Both the position numbers and the translations under genes were made by a program. Shown in pieces: positions 40,631-48,189 of a DNA stretch of 64,000 nucleotides (position 1 is the first letter of the stretch; every line of letters begins with the position of its first letter). This DNA comes from CAVSRC01 sp963762605. Lineage in GTDB: Bacteria; Pseudomonadota; Alphaproteobacteria; Rhizobiales; Kaistiaceae. The notes under the pieces are model-generated. The model saw only the letters and a list, made by a program, of their open reading frames with translations. It had not been told where the DNA came from and searched no databases. Location of the stretch: contig CAVXLJ010000017.1 of the NCBI GenBank assembly GCA_963762605.1, positions 310,001 through 374,000 of the forward strand, read 5' to 3'.

Positions 40631-41998
40631 CTACTTGAGCGCGTCCCAATCCTTCTGGACCTGGTCGGCCATCGCCTTGGCGGACTCGCCGCCGACATAG
40701 CTGACCATGCCCTTCCAGAACGAACCGGCGCCGATCTTGCCGGGCATCAGGTCCGACGCGTCGAAGCGGAACGTGGTGGCGTTCTGAATGATCGCGTTTT
40801 CACCCTTCAGCGTATCGTTGGGATACACGTCGGTGTTGACCAGCTTGGACGGCGTGAAGAAGTTCCACTGGTTCATCGCGATCTCGGAAGCGATCGGCGT
40901 CTCCAGGAATTCGATGAAGGCGCGGGCCGCGGGCGAGTCCTTGGTGATGCCGAACAGGGTGCCGGCACCCTCGACCGGCTTGCCGAGCTTCGGCTCGCTG
41001 GCATAGGGCGGGAAGTAGAAGAAGTTCGCGTCCGTGCCGAGCTTGACGTCCTTCGGGAAGAAGGCCGGGATGAACGACGCCATGTGCATCATGTAGCAGC
41101 GCGGCGGCGAGGTGAAGAGGCCCTTGGGGGCGTCGCGGAAGTCGGTCGAAGCAACCGCTGCGGCACCGCCGTCGACGAACTTGTCGTTCTTCGCGAACCA
41201 GCCGAATTCGTCGATCGCCTTGATCACGCGCGGGTCGTTGAACTTCACGGTGTTGTTGACCCAACCGTCATAGACGTCCGGCGGATTGAGGCGCAGCATG
41301 AGGTCCTCAACCCAGTCGGTCGCCGGCCAGCCGGTCGCGGCCTGCGAGCCGATACCGATGCACCACGGCGTGCCGCCGTCCTTGACGATCTGCTCGGTCA
41401 GAGCCTTGAGCTCTTCCATCGTCTGCGGAATCTTGTAGCCGGCATCCTTGAAGTTTGCCGGGACATACCAGACGAGGCTCTTGAGGTCGGCCTTCCACGG
41501 GAAGGTGAACAGCTGCTTGTTGCCGCTCTTGTCAGCATAGGTCGACAGATCGACCCAGGACTGTCCGGCCGCGTAGTTGTTCAGCAGCCAGCTCTTCACG
41601 CTGTCGCCGAGCGGGCTCAGGTAGCCCTTGCTGGCAATGTCGGCGGCCAGGCCGGGCTGCGGGAACACCGAGATGTTGGCCGGGCTGCCGGCCTGCGTAT
41701 CGATGACGATCTGCTGCTCGAACGAATCGGAACCGGTGTGCTGGATGGTGACGCCGGTCGCCGCCTCGAAATAGGCAAGCACCTTCTTGAAGCCGACCTC
41801 GTCGGCGGTCAGCCACGGGCTGAAGATCGAAAGGGTCTGACCCTTCAGATCCTGATGCGCGGCCGAAAAGTCGTGGTAGCTCTTCCAGTTGAAGGCCGGA
41901 TTGCTGTCAATCGGAACAGCAAGATCGGCCGCGGCGGCTGACCCGACGGACAGTGCCAGGGTCGCAGCAGCGCCTAACAAGACATGGCGTAGTTTCAT
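40631..41998 (-). CDS. aglE: Periplasmic alpha-glucoside-binding protein AglE
   Basis: The protein has 455 residues with a signal peptide (1-23, ending GSAAAA). It has the CUT1 binding-protein fold: GVTIQHTGSDSFEQQIVIDTQAGSPANISVFPQPGL and FPWKADLKSLVWYVPANFKDAGYKIPQTMEEL. The start at 41998 follows GGGAGG at 8-base spacing. It is the first gene of the minus-strand agl operon and is divergent from the LacI gene. The substrate is probably trehalose, sucrose, maltose or similar, by analogy with AglE; an alpha-galactoside is also possible given dgoK and dgoA nearby. Confidence 0.92.
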   Translation of the reverse strand: MKLRHVLLGAAATLALSVGSAAAADLAVPIDSNPAFNWKSYHDFSAAHQDLKGQTLSIFSPWLTADEVGFKKVLAYFEAATGVTIQHTGSDSFEQQIVIDTQAGSPANISVFPQPGLAADIASKGYLSPLGDSVKSWLLNNYAAGQSWVDLSTYADKSGNKQLFTFPWKADLKSLVWYVPANFKDAGYKIPQTMEELKALTEQIVKDGGTPWCIGIGSQAATGWPATDWVEDLMLRLNPPDVYDGWVNNTVKFNDPRVIKAIDEFGWFAKNDKFVDGGAAAVASTDFRDAPKGLFTSPPRCYMMHMASFIPAFFPKDVKLGTDANFFYFPPYASEPKLGKPVEGAGTLFGITKDSPAARAFIEFLETPIASEIAMNQWNFFTPSKLVNTDVYPNDTLKGENAIIQNATTFRFDASDLMPGKIGAGSFWKGMVSYVGGESAKAMADQVQKDWDALK

Positions 41999-42138
41999 CT
42001 TAAGAACCTCCCTTGGAGCAAGTTTGGCGATGGAGTGGGTGATGTGTTCGGGTCGACGCGCGTCATTCTGCACGCGCGTCATTGCGACTACCTCCCATGA
42101 AGCTCCGGGTTGCAGGTCGATGCAAATCAACTCTGTGC

Positions 42139-42152
42139 CCAAAGCGCTTTGG
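42139..42152. promoter_or_regulatory. Probable AglR operator 1
   Basis: CCAAAGCGCTTTGG is a perfect 14-base palindrome with a central CG, the usual form of LacI-family operators. It is about 140 bases upstream of aglE. The 10-base core is repeated at 42352. Confidence 0.75.
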
Positions 42153-42351
42153 AGCATCATGTTCGATGCCGTCGAAGCCGTCAAGCGACCCTTTGTCCGG
42201 GGCCATTTGGTCGCGCTGTGGGGATGCCGCAGCGTTTGGGTTTGGCGGTTTGGCGCAGGATTTTCCCTCTGCCGACGGCTCCTGGCCCGTCACGACGCGT
42301 GAAATCGCCGTTTCGCCCCGTTTCGGGGGGGTGGCTTGCGCGGCGTTTCCG

Positions 42352-42361
42352 AAAGCGCTTT
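42352..42361. promoter_or_regulatory. Probable AglR operator 2
   Basis: AAAGCGCTTT repeats the core of the first operator 211 bases away (20 helical turns), immediately before the ribosome-binding site of the LacI gene. Binding here would give self-control, and looping between the two sites is possible. Confidence 0.72.
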
Positions 42362-42388
42362 GAATCGTCCAGGAGGCATGCGCCAAGA

Positions 42389-43408
42389 ATGAGGCTCAAG
42401 GACCTGGCCGATCACCTCGGCCTGTCGCAAACGACCGTCAGCCGGGCACTCAACGGCTATCCGGAAGTGAGCGCGGCGACGCGGCAACGCGTGCTCGAAG
42501 CCGCCCAGCGCTATCACTATCGGCCGAATCCGAGCGCCCGGCGGCTGGCCACCGGACGCGCCGGCGCCGTCGGCGCCGTGCTGCCCACCGACCGCAACCT
42601 GCTGGTCGATCCGCATTTCGTCGAGTTCCTGGCCGGCGTCGGCGAAAGGCTGGTCGAGGACGAGATGGACATCGTGCTCAGCCCGTCGCGCGGCGGCGAC
42701 GAAATCGGCACCTATCGGCGGATCGTAGCCGGAAACCGCGTGGATGCGCTCATCCTTTCGGGGCCGCTGGTCGAGGACGAGCGCGTGGCGCTGCTGAACG
42801 AGCTGGGCCTGCCCTTCGTCATGCACGGGCGCACCATAAGCCACAAACCCTATGCCTGGCTCGACATCGACAATGAGGACGCTTTCCGGCGCGCCACCCG
42901 CCACCTGCTCGATCTCGGCCACCGGCGCATCGCGCTCATCAACGGCAGCTCGCGTTTCACCTTTGCGGTTCATCGCGAGCAAGGCTTCCGCAAGGCACTG
43001 GCCGAGCGGGAGCTGACGCCCGACGAACGGCTGATCGGCGAGGGGGCGATGACCGACGAGGTCGGTTTCCGCCTGGCCGAGCGCTTCCTTGCCGAAGAGC
43101 CGCGGCCAACCGCCTTCCTCGTGTCGTCAATGATGCTGGCCTTCGGCTGCCTGCGCGTCATCCGCGCCGCCGGCCTCACCCTCGGCCGGGATGTGTCGCT
43201 GATCGCCCATGACGACGTGTTTCCGTTTCTCAACGCCGACCGCATGGTGCCGCCGCTGACGACGATGCGCTCGCCGATCCGGGCGGCGGGAACGCGGATC
43301 GCCGAGGTGCTGATCGATCTTCTTGGCGGACGGGCGCCGGAGACGGTCCATGAATTGTGGCCCGTCGAACTGGTGATCCGCGCTTCGACCGGACCAGCAC
43401 CGTCTTGA
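42389..43408 (+). CDS. aglR: LacI-family transcriptional regulator, AglR type
   Basis: The protein has 339 residues. The N-terminal helix-turn-helix and hinge MRLKDLADHLGLSQTTVSRALNGYPEVSAATRQRVLEAA is complete. It is followed by a periplasmic-binding-like sensor domain with LSGPLVEDERVALLNELGLPFVMHGR and DNEDAFRRATRHLLDLGHRRIALING. The start at 42389 follows AGGAGG at 12 bases, slightly long. Its divergence from aglE and the paired palindromes indicate repression of the agl operon, relieved by a sugar. Confidence 0.93.
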   Translation: MRLKDLADHLGLSQTTVSRALNGYPEVSAATRQRVLEAAQRYHYRPNPSARRLATGRAGAVGAVLPTDRNLLVDPHFVEFLAGVGERLVEDEMDIVLSPSRGGDEIGTYRRIVAGNRVDALILSGPLVEDERVALLNELGLPFVMHGRTISHKPYAWLDIDNEDAFRRATRHLLDLGHRRIALINGSSRFTFAVHREQGFRKALAERELTPDERLIGEGAMTDEVGFRLAERFLAEEPRPTAFLVSSMMLAFGCLRVIRAAGLTLGRDVSLIAHDDVFPFLNADRMVPPLTTMRSPIRAAGTRIAEVLIDLLGGRAPETVHELWPVELVIRASTGPAPS

Positions 43409-43441
43409 CGCCACCCGGTGGCTGCGCGACATAGCCGCGCG

Positions 43442-44398
43442 ATGAAGGAAGATTTCGCCGCGGCTGCGCTCATCGCCGTCGACTGGGGAACGAGCAATGT
43501 GCGCGCCCGGCTCACCGATGGCGGCGGTGCTGTGCTCGCCGAGGCCCGGGGCGACGATGGCATCGCCAGGCTCGCCGCGGGCGAGCACGAACCCGCCTTC
43601 GCGCGTCTCACCGCCGGCTGGCCGCAGGTTCCGGCGATCATGGCCGGCATGATCGGCAGCCGGCAGGGCTGGCACGAGGCCGCCTATCTTGCTTGTCCCG
43701 CAGCGACCGGCACGCTGGCCGAGGCGGTCGTCCGCTTCTCCTCGGCAAGCGGCCGGCCGATTGCCATCGTCCCCGGCGTCATGCTGAAAAGCCCGTCGCG
43801 CGACGGCGACGTGATGCGCGGCGAGGAGACGCAGATCGTCGGACTCCTCGACGGCGAGCCGGGCTTCGACGGCGTCGCCATCATGCCAGGCACCCACTCC
43901 AAATGGGTGAGCATCGCCGGGGGCACGATCCGCGATTTCCAGACCGTGATGACCGGCGAGTTGTTCGATCTCCTCGCCCACAAATCCTTCCTGCGCCATT
44001 CGGTGGCCCAGGAAGCGGGCGACCTGACATCCTCGCCGGATTTTGCACTTGCCGTGCGGCGCACGGTCGGCGAGGGCCTGCCGTTCCTCTCCGCCCTCTT
44101 CTCGGTGCGCGCCCGGGCGCTGCTCACCGAGGTCCGCCCGGACGACAATCTCGCCTATCTCTCGGGGCTGATCATCGGCGGCGAGATCGCCGCGGCACAG
44201 GCGAGCGGGCGGCTGACGCCGGGGACCGCCCTGCGCATTATCGGGTCAAGAGCGCTCGGCCGCGCCTATGCGCAGGCGCTCGCCATCGCCGGCACGAGCG
44301 CGCGCGTGCTCGACGGCGATGCACTGGCGCTCGCCGGCCTCATTCATCTTGCCCGCGCCATCGGTTTCCTTCCGTCCGCCTTTCGGAGTGCTTCATGA
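43442..44398 (+). CDS. dgoK: 2-dehydro-3-deoxygalactonokinase
   Basis: The protein has 318 residues. The opening ALIAVDWGTSNVRARLTDGGG is the phosphate-binding motif of the DgoK family, and IMPGTHSKWVSIAGGTIRDFQTVMTGELFDLLA contains the family signature. It phosphorylates KDGal in the De Ley-Doudoroff pathway of galactose or galactonate. I use the ATG at 43442; a GTG at 43418 would add eight residues. Its stop overlaps the dgoA start. A GC-rich gap of 33 bases separates it from aglR. Confidence 0.93.
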   Translation: MKEDFAAAALIAVDWGTSNVRARLTDGGGAVLAEARGDDGIARLAAGEHEPAFARLTAGWPQVPAIMAGMIGSRQGWHEAAYLACPAATGTLAEAVVRFSSASGRPIAIVPGVMLKSPSRDGDVMRGEETQIVGLLDGEPGFDGVAIMPGTHSKWVSIAGGTIRDFQTVMTGELFDLLAHKSFLRHSVAQEAGDLTSSPDFALAVRRTVGEGLPFLSALFSVRARALLTEVRPDDNLAYLSGLIIGGEIAAAQASGRLTPGTALRIIGSRALGRAYAQALAIAGTSARVLDGDALALAGLIHLARAIGFLPSAFRSAS

Positions 44399-45015
44399 GC
44401 GACGTCTTTCGTGGCCACCGGCCGCTGATCGCCATCCTGCGCGGCATTGAGCCAAAAGACGCCGGCGCCGCGCTCGAGGCGCTGATCGCCGCCGGCATCG
44501 GTCTCATCGAGGTGCCGCTCAATTCGCCCGATCCGCTGAAGAGCATCCGTATCATGTCGCAAGCGGCAGGCAGCCGTGCCTGGATCGGCGCCGGCACCGT
44601 GCTCACGGCGGGCGAGGTCGACGCGATCGCGGCAGCCGGCGGCGGGTTCATCGTGTCGCCCAACGTCGACCGGGACGTAATCGGCAGGACCAAAGCGACC
44701 GGACTCGGCTCCTTCCCTGGCGTCTTCACGGCGAGCGAGGCACTGGCGGCAATCGCCGCGGGCGCCGACGGGCTGAAGTTCTTCCCGGCCAACCTGCTCG
44801 GCCCCGAAGGGATCAAGGCGATCGGCGTGGTCCTGCCGAAGACGATGCCGCTGCTCGCCGTCGGTGGCGTCGACGCGACCAACCTTGCCGCCTATCGCGG
44901 GGCCGGCGTCGCCGGCTTCGGTCTCGGATCGAACCTCTACAAGCCGGGCATGAGCGCCGAGGAGAACGGCCGGCGCGCCGGGGCCATCGTGGCGGCCTAT
45001 GATGCCGCCGGCTGA
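44395..45015 (+). CDS. dgoA: 2-dehydro-3-deoxy-6-phosphogalactonate aldolase
   Basis: The protein has 206 residues of the KDPG/KDPGal aldolase family. PLIAILRGIEPKDAGAALEALIAAGI contains the substrate-site Arg, IEVPLNSPD the catalytic Glu, and GLKFFPANLLGPEGIKAI the Schiff-base Lys. LNSPD is the KDPGal form. It cleaves KDPGal to pyruvate and glyceraldehyde-3-phosphate. It is coupled to dgoK by overlap; the galactose dehydrogenase and lactonase of the pathway are not adjacent. Confidence 0.94.
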   Translation: MSDVFRGHRPLIAILRGIEPKDAGAALEALIAAGIGLIEVPLNSPDPLKSIRIMSQAAGSRAWIGAGTVLTAGEVDAIAAAGGGFIVSPNVDRDVIGRTKATGLGSFPGVFTASEALAAIAAGADGLKFFPANLLGPEGIKAIGVVLPKTMPLLAVGGVDATNLAAYRGAGVAGFGLGSNLYKPGMSAEENGRRAGAIVAAYDAAG

Positions 45016-45445
45016 GCCGATCATCCGCCCGGCCGCCGACGGCGACGTCGCGGCGGTGATCGCGCTGTGGCACGCAGCCGGCGTAACCCGCCCGTGGAAC
45101 GATCCGGCGCACGACATCGCCTTTGCGCGCCGCGGACCGCACTCGACCGTGCTGGTGGCGGAGGTCGCCGGCAGCATCGCTGCGGCGGTGATGGTCGGCG
45201 AAGACGGCCATCGCGGCTGGGTCTACTACCTCGCCGCCCTGCCTGAGCGTCAGGGCAGCGGCCTTGGCCGCGCGATCATGGAAGCGGCGGAAGCCTGGCT
45301 TGCGGCACGCGGCATCTGGAAGGTGCAGCTCCTCATCCGCGAGGAGAACGAGGCCGTGCGCGGCTTCTACGAGCATCTCGGCTATCGCAAGAATCCCACC
45401 GTCGTCTTCCAGAAGGTGTTGAAGGATCAGCCGAAGGGCGGGTGA
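44999..45445 (+). CDS. GNAT-family N-acetyltransferase (YpeA-like)
   Basis: The protein has 148 residues. The acetyl-CoA-binding motif A is YYLAALPERQGSGLGRAIMEAAEAWL (Q/RxxGxG/A), followed by VQLLIREENEAVRGFYEHLGYRK, the motif B of YpeA/Eis-like members. The first ATG at 44999 overlaps the dgoA end by 17 bases; a second ATG follows directly. Substrate unknown. Confidence 0.9.
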   Translation: MMPPAEPIIRPAADGDVAAVIALWHAAGVTRPWNDPAHDIAFARRGPHSTVLVAEVAGSIAAAVMVGEDGHRGWVYYLAALPERQGSGLGRAIMEAAEAWLAARGIWKVQLLIREENEAVRGFYEHLGYRKNPTVVFQKVLKDQPKGG

Positions 45446-45565
45446 CTCCCATTTCGGCATGTGCAGCTGCGACAGGCCGCAACCCGTGCGTTGTGCCCGG
45501 CCATCCGGGCAAGGCCACGACAGAAGCGTTTCAGGCGCCGGTGCGCGCGACCTGACGCGCCAGGC

Positions 45566-46096
45566 TCAGCCAACGCCCATCCGTGCCAGCAGCCGGTCCC
45601 CGCGATAGAGGTGGTGGTAGAGCGCTGCGGCAACATGCATGACGACCAGCGCGAGCAGCGTCAGGGCCGCAAGGAAATGGGCGGTCATCGGCGCGAATTG
45701 CCAGAAATCGACGAGCGGTCCGGGCGCGTGGAAAAAGAGCACGGCGCCGGCACCCGACAAGGCGAGTAACCCGATGCCGCTCGCCCCGAGAACGACAATC
45801 GCCGCATAGACAAGCAGGCGGACGACCGCTTCCGCCGACGATTGCCAGCGCGGCATCCCGGCCGGCGGTGCCGGCGGCCGATCGATGAACCACCAGACGA
45901 TGCGCAGCACGGTCAGCAGCAGCACGAACAGACCGAGGGGCACATGCGCCTTGAGCAGCGCCGCCTTGACGTCGGGGTCGGCGCTGTAGGCCGCGGCGAG
46001 CCCGAGGCCGAAAAGCACGACGATGGCCGCCGCACTCAGCCAGTGAATCCAGATGGCGACCGAACCGTAGCGGTCGCTGTTACTTCTCGCAGACAT
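45566..46096 (-). CDS. Cytochrome b561 (CybB type)
   Basis: The protein has 176 residues and four helices. Haem-ligand His candidates are in AIWIHWLSAAAIVVLF (helix 1), KAHVPLGLFVLLLTVLRIVWWF (helix 2) and VVMHVAAALYHHLYRGD (helix 4). CybB is a di-haem superoxide:quinone oxidoreductase in the inner membrane. I use the ATG at 46096, preceded by AAGGAG; the frame extends further only through the AT-rich control region. It is divergent from the MarR gene. Confidence 0.9.
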   Translation of the reverse strand: MSARSNSDRYGSVAIWIHWLSAAAIVVLFGLGLAAAYSADPDVKAALLKAHVPLGLFVLLLTVLRIVWWFIDRPPAPPAGMPRWQSSAEAVVRLLVYAAIVVLGASGIGLLALSGAGAVLFFHAPGPLVDFWQFAPMTAHFLAALTLLALVVMHVAAALYHHLYRGDRLLARMGVG

Positions 46097-46126
46097 TGCG
46101 CGGCTCCTTGGCACGAGGTCCCTTTC

Positions 46127-46160
46127 GCGGTATATATAGCATACGATGTAGATATATCGC
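46127..46160. promoter_or_regulatory. AT-rich inverted repeat between cybB-like and MarR genes
   Basis: GCGGTATATA (46127-46136) and GATATATCGC (46151-46160) are near-perfect inverted copies with centres 24 bases apart, in the only strongly AT-rich stretch nearby. The site ends 5 bases before the MarR start and is 30 bases upstream of the cytochrome gene. It is a likely MarR operator covering both promoters. Confidence 0.62.
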
Positions 46161-46165
46161 AAGCT

Positions 46166-46627
46166 ATGGAAATTGCCGTGGACGACCTTCCCGTCGGCTA
46201 TCTGATGAACTGGGGCGGCCGGCTGCTGCGCCGGTTAGCCGACCGCCACCTGAAGCCGCTCGGCTTGACCTCGGCGCATCTGCCGGTGGTGAACGCGCTG
46301 ATCGCCCACGAGGCGCTGGCGCAGAAGGCGCTGGCGCAGATCGCGGCAATCGAGCAGCCCACCATGGCGGCGATGCTCGTCCGCATGGAGCGCGACGGCA
46401 TCATCATGCGCCGTCCCGACCCGAATGACGGGCGCAGCGCGCTGTTCTCGCTGTCTGCGGCGACGAGGCGAAAGATCCCGGCCATCCGCCGGGCCATCGA
46501 GCAGGTGAACCAGGATGCCTTGAGCGGCCTGCCGGCGAATGAACGCCGGCGGTTTCGCCGGCAGCTGCAGGTCATGGTCGACGATATCGAGAGGCAGCTC
46601 CGCGAAGACGCGGACGACGCAGTCTAG
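46166..46627 (+). CDS. MarR-family transcriptional regulator
   Basis: The protein has 153 residues. The winged helix includes TSAHLPVVNALIAHEALAQKALAQIAAIEQPTMAAMLVRMERDGII and the wing MRRPDPNDGRSALFSLSAATRR with the conserved Asp-Arg of MarR. The flanking helices form the dimer interface. It is divergent from the cytochrome b561 gene, which it may control through the AT-rich repeat. Its stop overlaps the end of the convergent urtE by four bases. Confidence 0.93.
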   Translation: MEIAVDDLPVGYLMNWGGRLLRRLADRHLKPLGLTSAHLPVVNALIAHEALAQKALAQIAAIEQPTMAAMLVRMERDGIIMRRPDPNDGRSALFSLSAATRRKIPAIRRAIEQVNQDALSGLPANERRRFRRQLQVMVDDIERQLREDADDAV

Positions 46628-47319
46628 ACCGTCAGATGCCGGCGGACCTTGTCGGGGTCCATCTCCGCGCGGGTGCCCGACAGGATGATCTCGCCACGGT
46701 CCATGACCGAGAAGCTGTCGGCGAGCTGGTGGACGAAATCGAAATACTGCTCGACCAGCAGGATCGCCATCTCGCCCTTGGTCCTCAGCCACTCGATCGC
46801 GCGGCCGATGTCCTTGATGATCGAGGGCTGGATGCCTTCGGTCGGCTCGTCGAGGACGAGAAGCTTCGGCCGCGTCACCAGCGCCCGGCCGATGGCGAGC
46901 TGCTGCTGCTGGCCGCCGGAAAGGTCGCCGCCGCGCCGGCGCAGCATGTCGGCGAGCACCGGGAAGAGATCGAAGACGTCGGCGGGAATCGAGCGCTGGC
47001 TGTTGGGGAGCTGGGCGTAGCCGGTCTTGAGGTTCTCTTCCACGGTGAGCAGCGGAAAGATCTCGCGGCCCTGCGGCACATAGGCGATGCCAAGGCGGGC
47101 GCGGTCGTGCGGCGCCATGCGGCCGAGCACCTTGCCGTCGAGCGCGATCTCGCCGCCGGCGATCGGCTGCTCGCCGATGATGGCGCGCAGGAACGAGGTC
47201 TTGCCCACCCCGTTGCGGCCCATCAGCGCCGACACCTTGCCGATCTCGGCGGAGAACGAGACGCCGCGCAGCGCCTGGGCGGCGCCATAGTAGAGATCGA
47301 CATTGGTGGCCTTCAGCAT
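46624..47319 (-). CDS. urtE: Urea ABC transporter ATPase UrtE
   Basis: The protein has 231 residues in the LivF-like branch. Motifs are Walker A GRNGVGKTS, signature LSGGQQQQLAIGRALV, Walker B LLVLDEPTEGIQPSI and IAYVPQGREIFPLLTVEENL. EPTEGIQPSIIKDI is typical of UrtE. I start at MLKATNVDLYYG (47319); the longer frame reads through a repeated GGCAATCGG tract. It is the last gene of urtABCDE. Confidence 0.94.
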   Translation of the reverse strand: MLKATNVDLYYGAAQALRGVSFSAEIGKVSALMGRNGVGKTSFLRAIIGEQPIAGGEIALDGKVLGRMAPHDRARLGIAYVPQGREIFPLLTVEENLKTGYAQLPNSQRSIPADVFDLFPVLADMLRRRGGDLSGGQQQQLAIGRALVTRPKLLVLDEPTEGIQPSIIKDIGRAIEWLRTKGEMAILLVEQYFDFVHQLADSFSVMDRGEIILSGTRAEMDPDKVRRHLTV

Positions 47320-47342
47320 GCGACGCCCCCCTTCGGTGGGCA

Positions 47343-47409
47343 GGCAGTCGGCAGTAGGCAGTCGGCAATCGGGAAGACGACGGCTGCCGATTGCCGATTG
47401 CCGATTGCC
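47343..47409. repeat. Tandem heptamer-like repeats forming a hairpin between urtD and urtE
   Basis: Units of GGCAGTCGGCAGTAGGCAGT and GGCAATCGG (47343-47372) face their complements CTGCCGATTGCCGATTGCC (47384-47409). Together they form a long imperfect hairpin within the 112-base gap between the two ATPase genes. Confidence 0.8.
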
Positions 47410-47431
47410 CGTTTGCGCAGCGAACGCATTT

Positions 47432-48184
47432 TCATCTCCCCAGATACACCTCGACAACGCGCGGATCGGCCGACACCTCGTCGAGCGAGCCCTGCGAGAT
47501 CACCGAACCTTCGTGCAGCACCGTCACCTTGACGCCGAGCGCGCGCACGAAAACCATGTCGTGCTCGACCACGATCACCGACTTCTCGCGCGCGATCTCG
47601 CGCAAGAGCTCGGCGGTGGTTTCGGTCTCGGCGTCGGTCATGCCGGCCGCCGGTTCGTCGACGAGCAACAACTTGGGCTCCTGCGCCAGCAGCATGCCGA
47701 TCTCCAGCCATTGTTTCTGGCCATGGCTGAGAAAGGCGGCGAGCACGTCGCGGCGGTCGGCCAGGCGAATGATGCCGAGGATCTCATCGATGCGTTCGGT
47801 CGCCGCGGCGCCTGAGCGGCGGAACAGCGCCGCGGAGGGTCCGCGCGGGCCGGCCAGCGCCAGGTCGAGATTGTCCCGCACCGTATGGCTCTCGAACACG
47901 GTCGGCTTCTGGAACTTGCGGCCGATGCCGAGCGTGGCGATGGCCGCCTCGTCGAGGCGGGTGAGATCGACGCTGCCGTCGAAGTAGATGTCGCCGGAAT
48001 CGGGGCGCGTCTTGCCGGTGACGACGTCCATCATGGTGGTCTTGCCGGCGCCGTTGGGGCCAATGATGGCGCGCATCTCGCCGGGCTCGATGATCAGCGA
48101 CAGCGCGTTCAGCGCCTTGAAACCGTCGAAGGAGACGGTGACGCCATCGAGATAGAGCAGCGAGTTCCTGGCGTGATCGTTCAT
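47432..48184 (-). CDS. urtD: Urea ABC transporter ATPase UrtD
   Basis: The protein has 250 residues in the LivG-like branch. Motifs are Walker A GPNGAGKTT, the unusual signature LSHGQKQWLEIGMLLAQ typical of UrtD, Walker B LLLVDEPAAGMTDAE and switch His VVEHDMVFVR. The start at 48184 is 5 bases after the urtC stop. It pairs with UrtE. Confidence 0.94.
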   Translation of the reverse strand: MNDHARNSLLYLDGVTVSFDGFKALNALSLIIEPGEMRAIIGPNGAGKTTMMDVVTGKTRPDSGDIYFDGSVDLTRLDEAAIATLGIGRKFQKPTVFESHTVRDNLDLALAGPRGPSAALFRRSGAAATERIDEILGIIRLADRRDVLAAFLSHGQKQWLEIGMLLAQEPKLLLVDEPAAGMTDAETETTAELLREIAREKSVIVVEHDMVFVRALGVKVTVLHEGSVISQGSLDEVSADPRVVEVYLGR

Positions 48185-48189
48185 TTCGC

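Larger units (their letters stand above)
41999..42388. promoter_or_regulatory. Divergent control region between aglE and the LacI regulator
   Basis: This 390-base region holds both promoters. It contains a perfect palindrome CCAAAGCGCTTTGG (42139-42152), a second AAAGCGCTTT (42352-42361) and two copies of ACGCGCGTCATT 16 bases apart (42056-42067 and 42072-42083). AGGAGG for the LacI gene is at 42371-42376. No gene is supported inside it. Confidence 0.7.

Noticed and set aside
47343..47409. CRISPR-like repeats
   Set aside because: Units are only 7-10 bases, directly adjoining and self-complementary, with no spacers.
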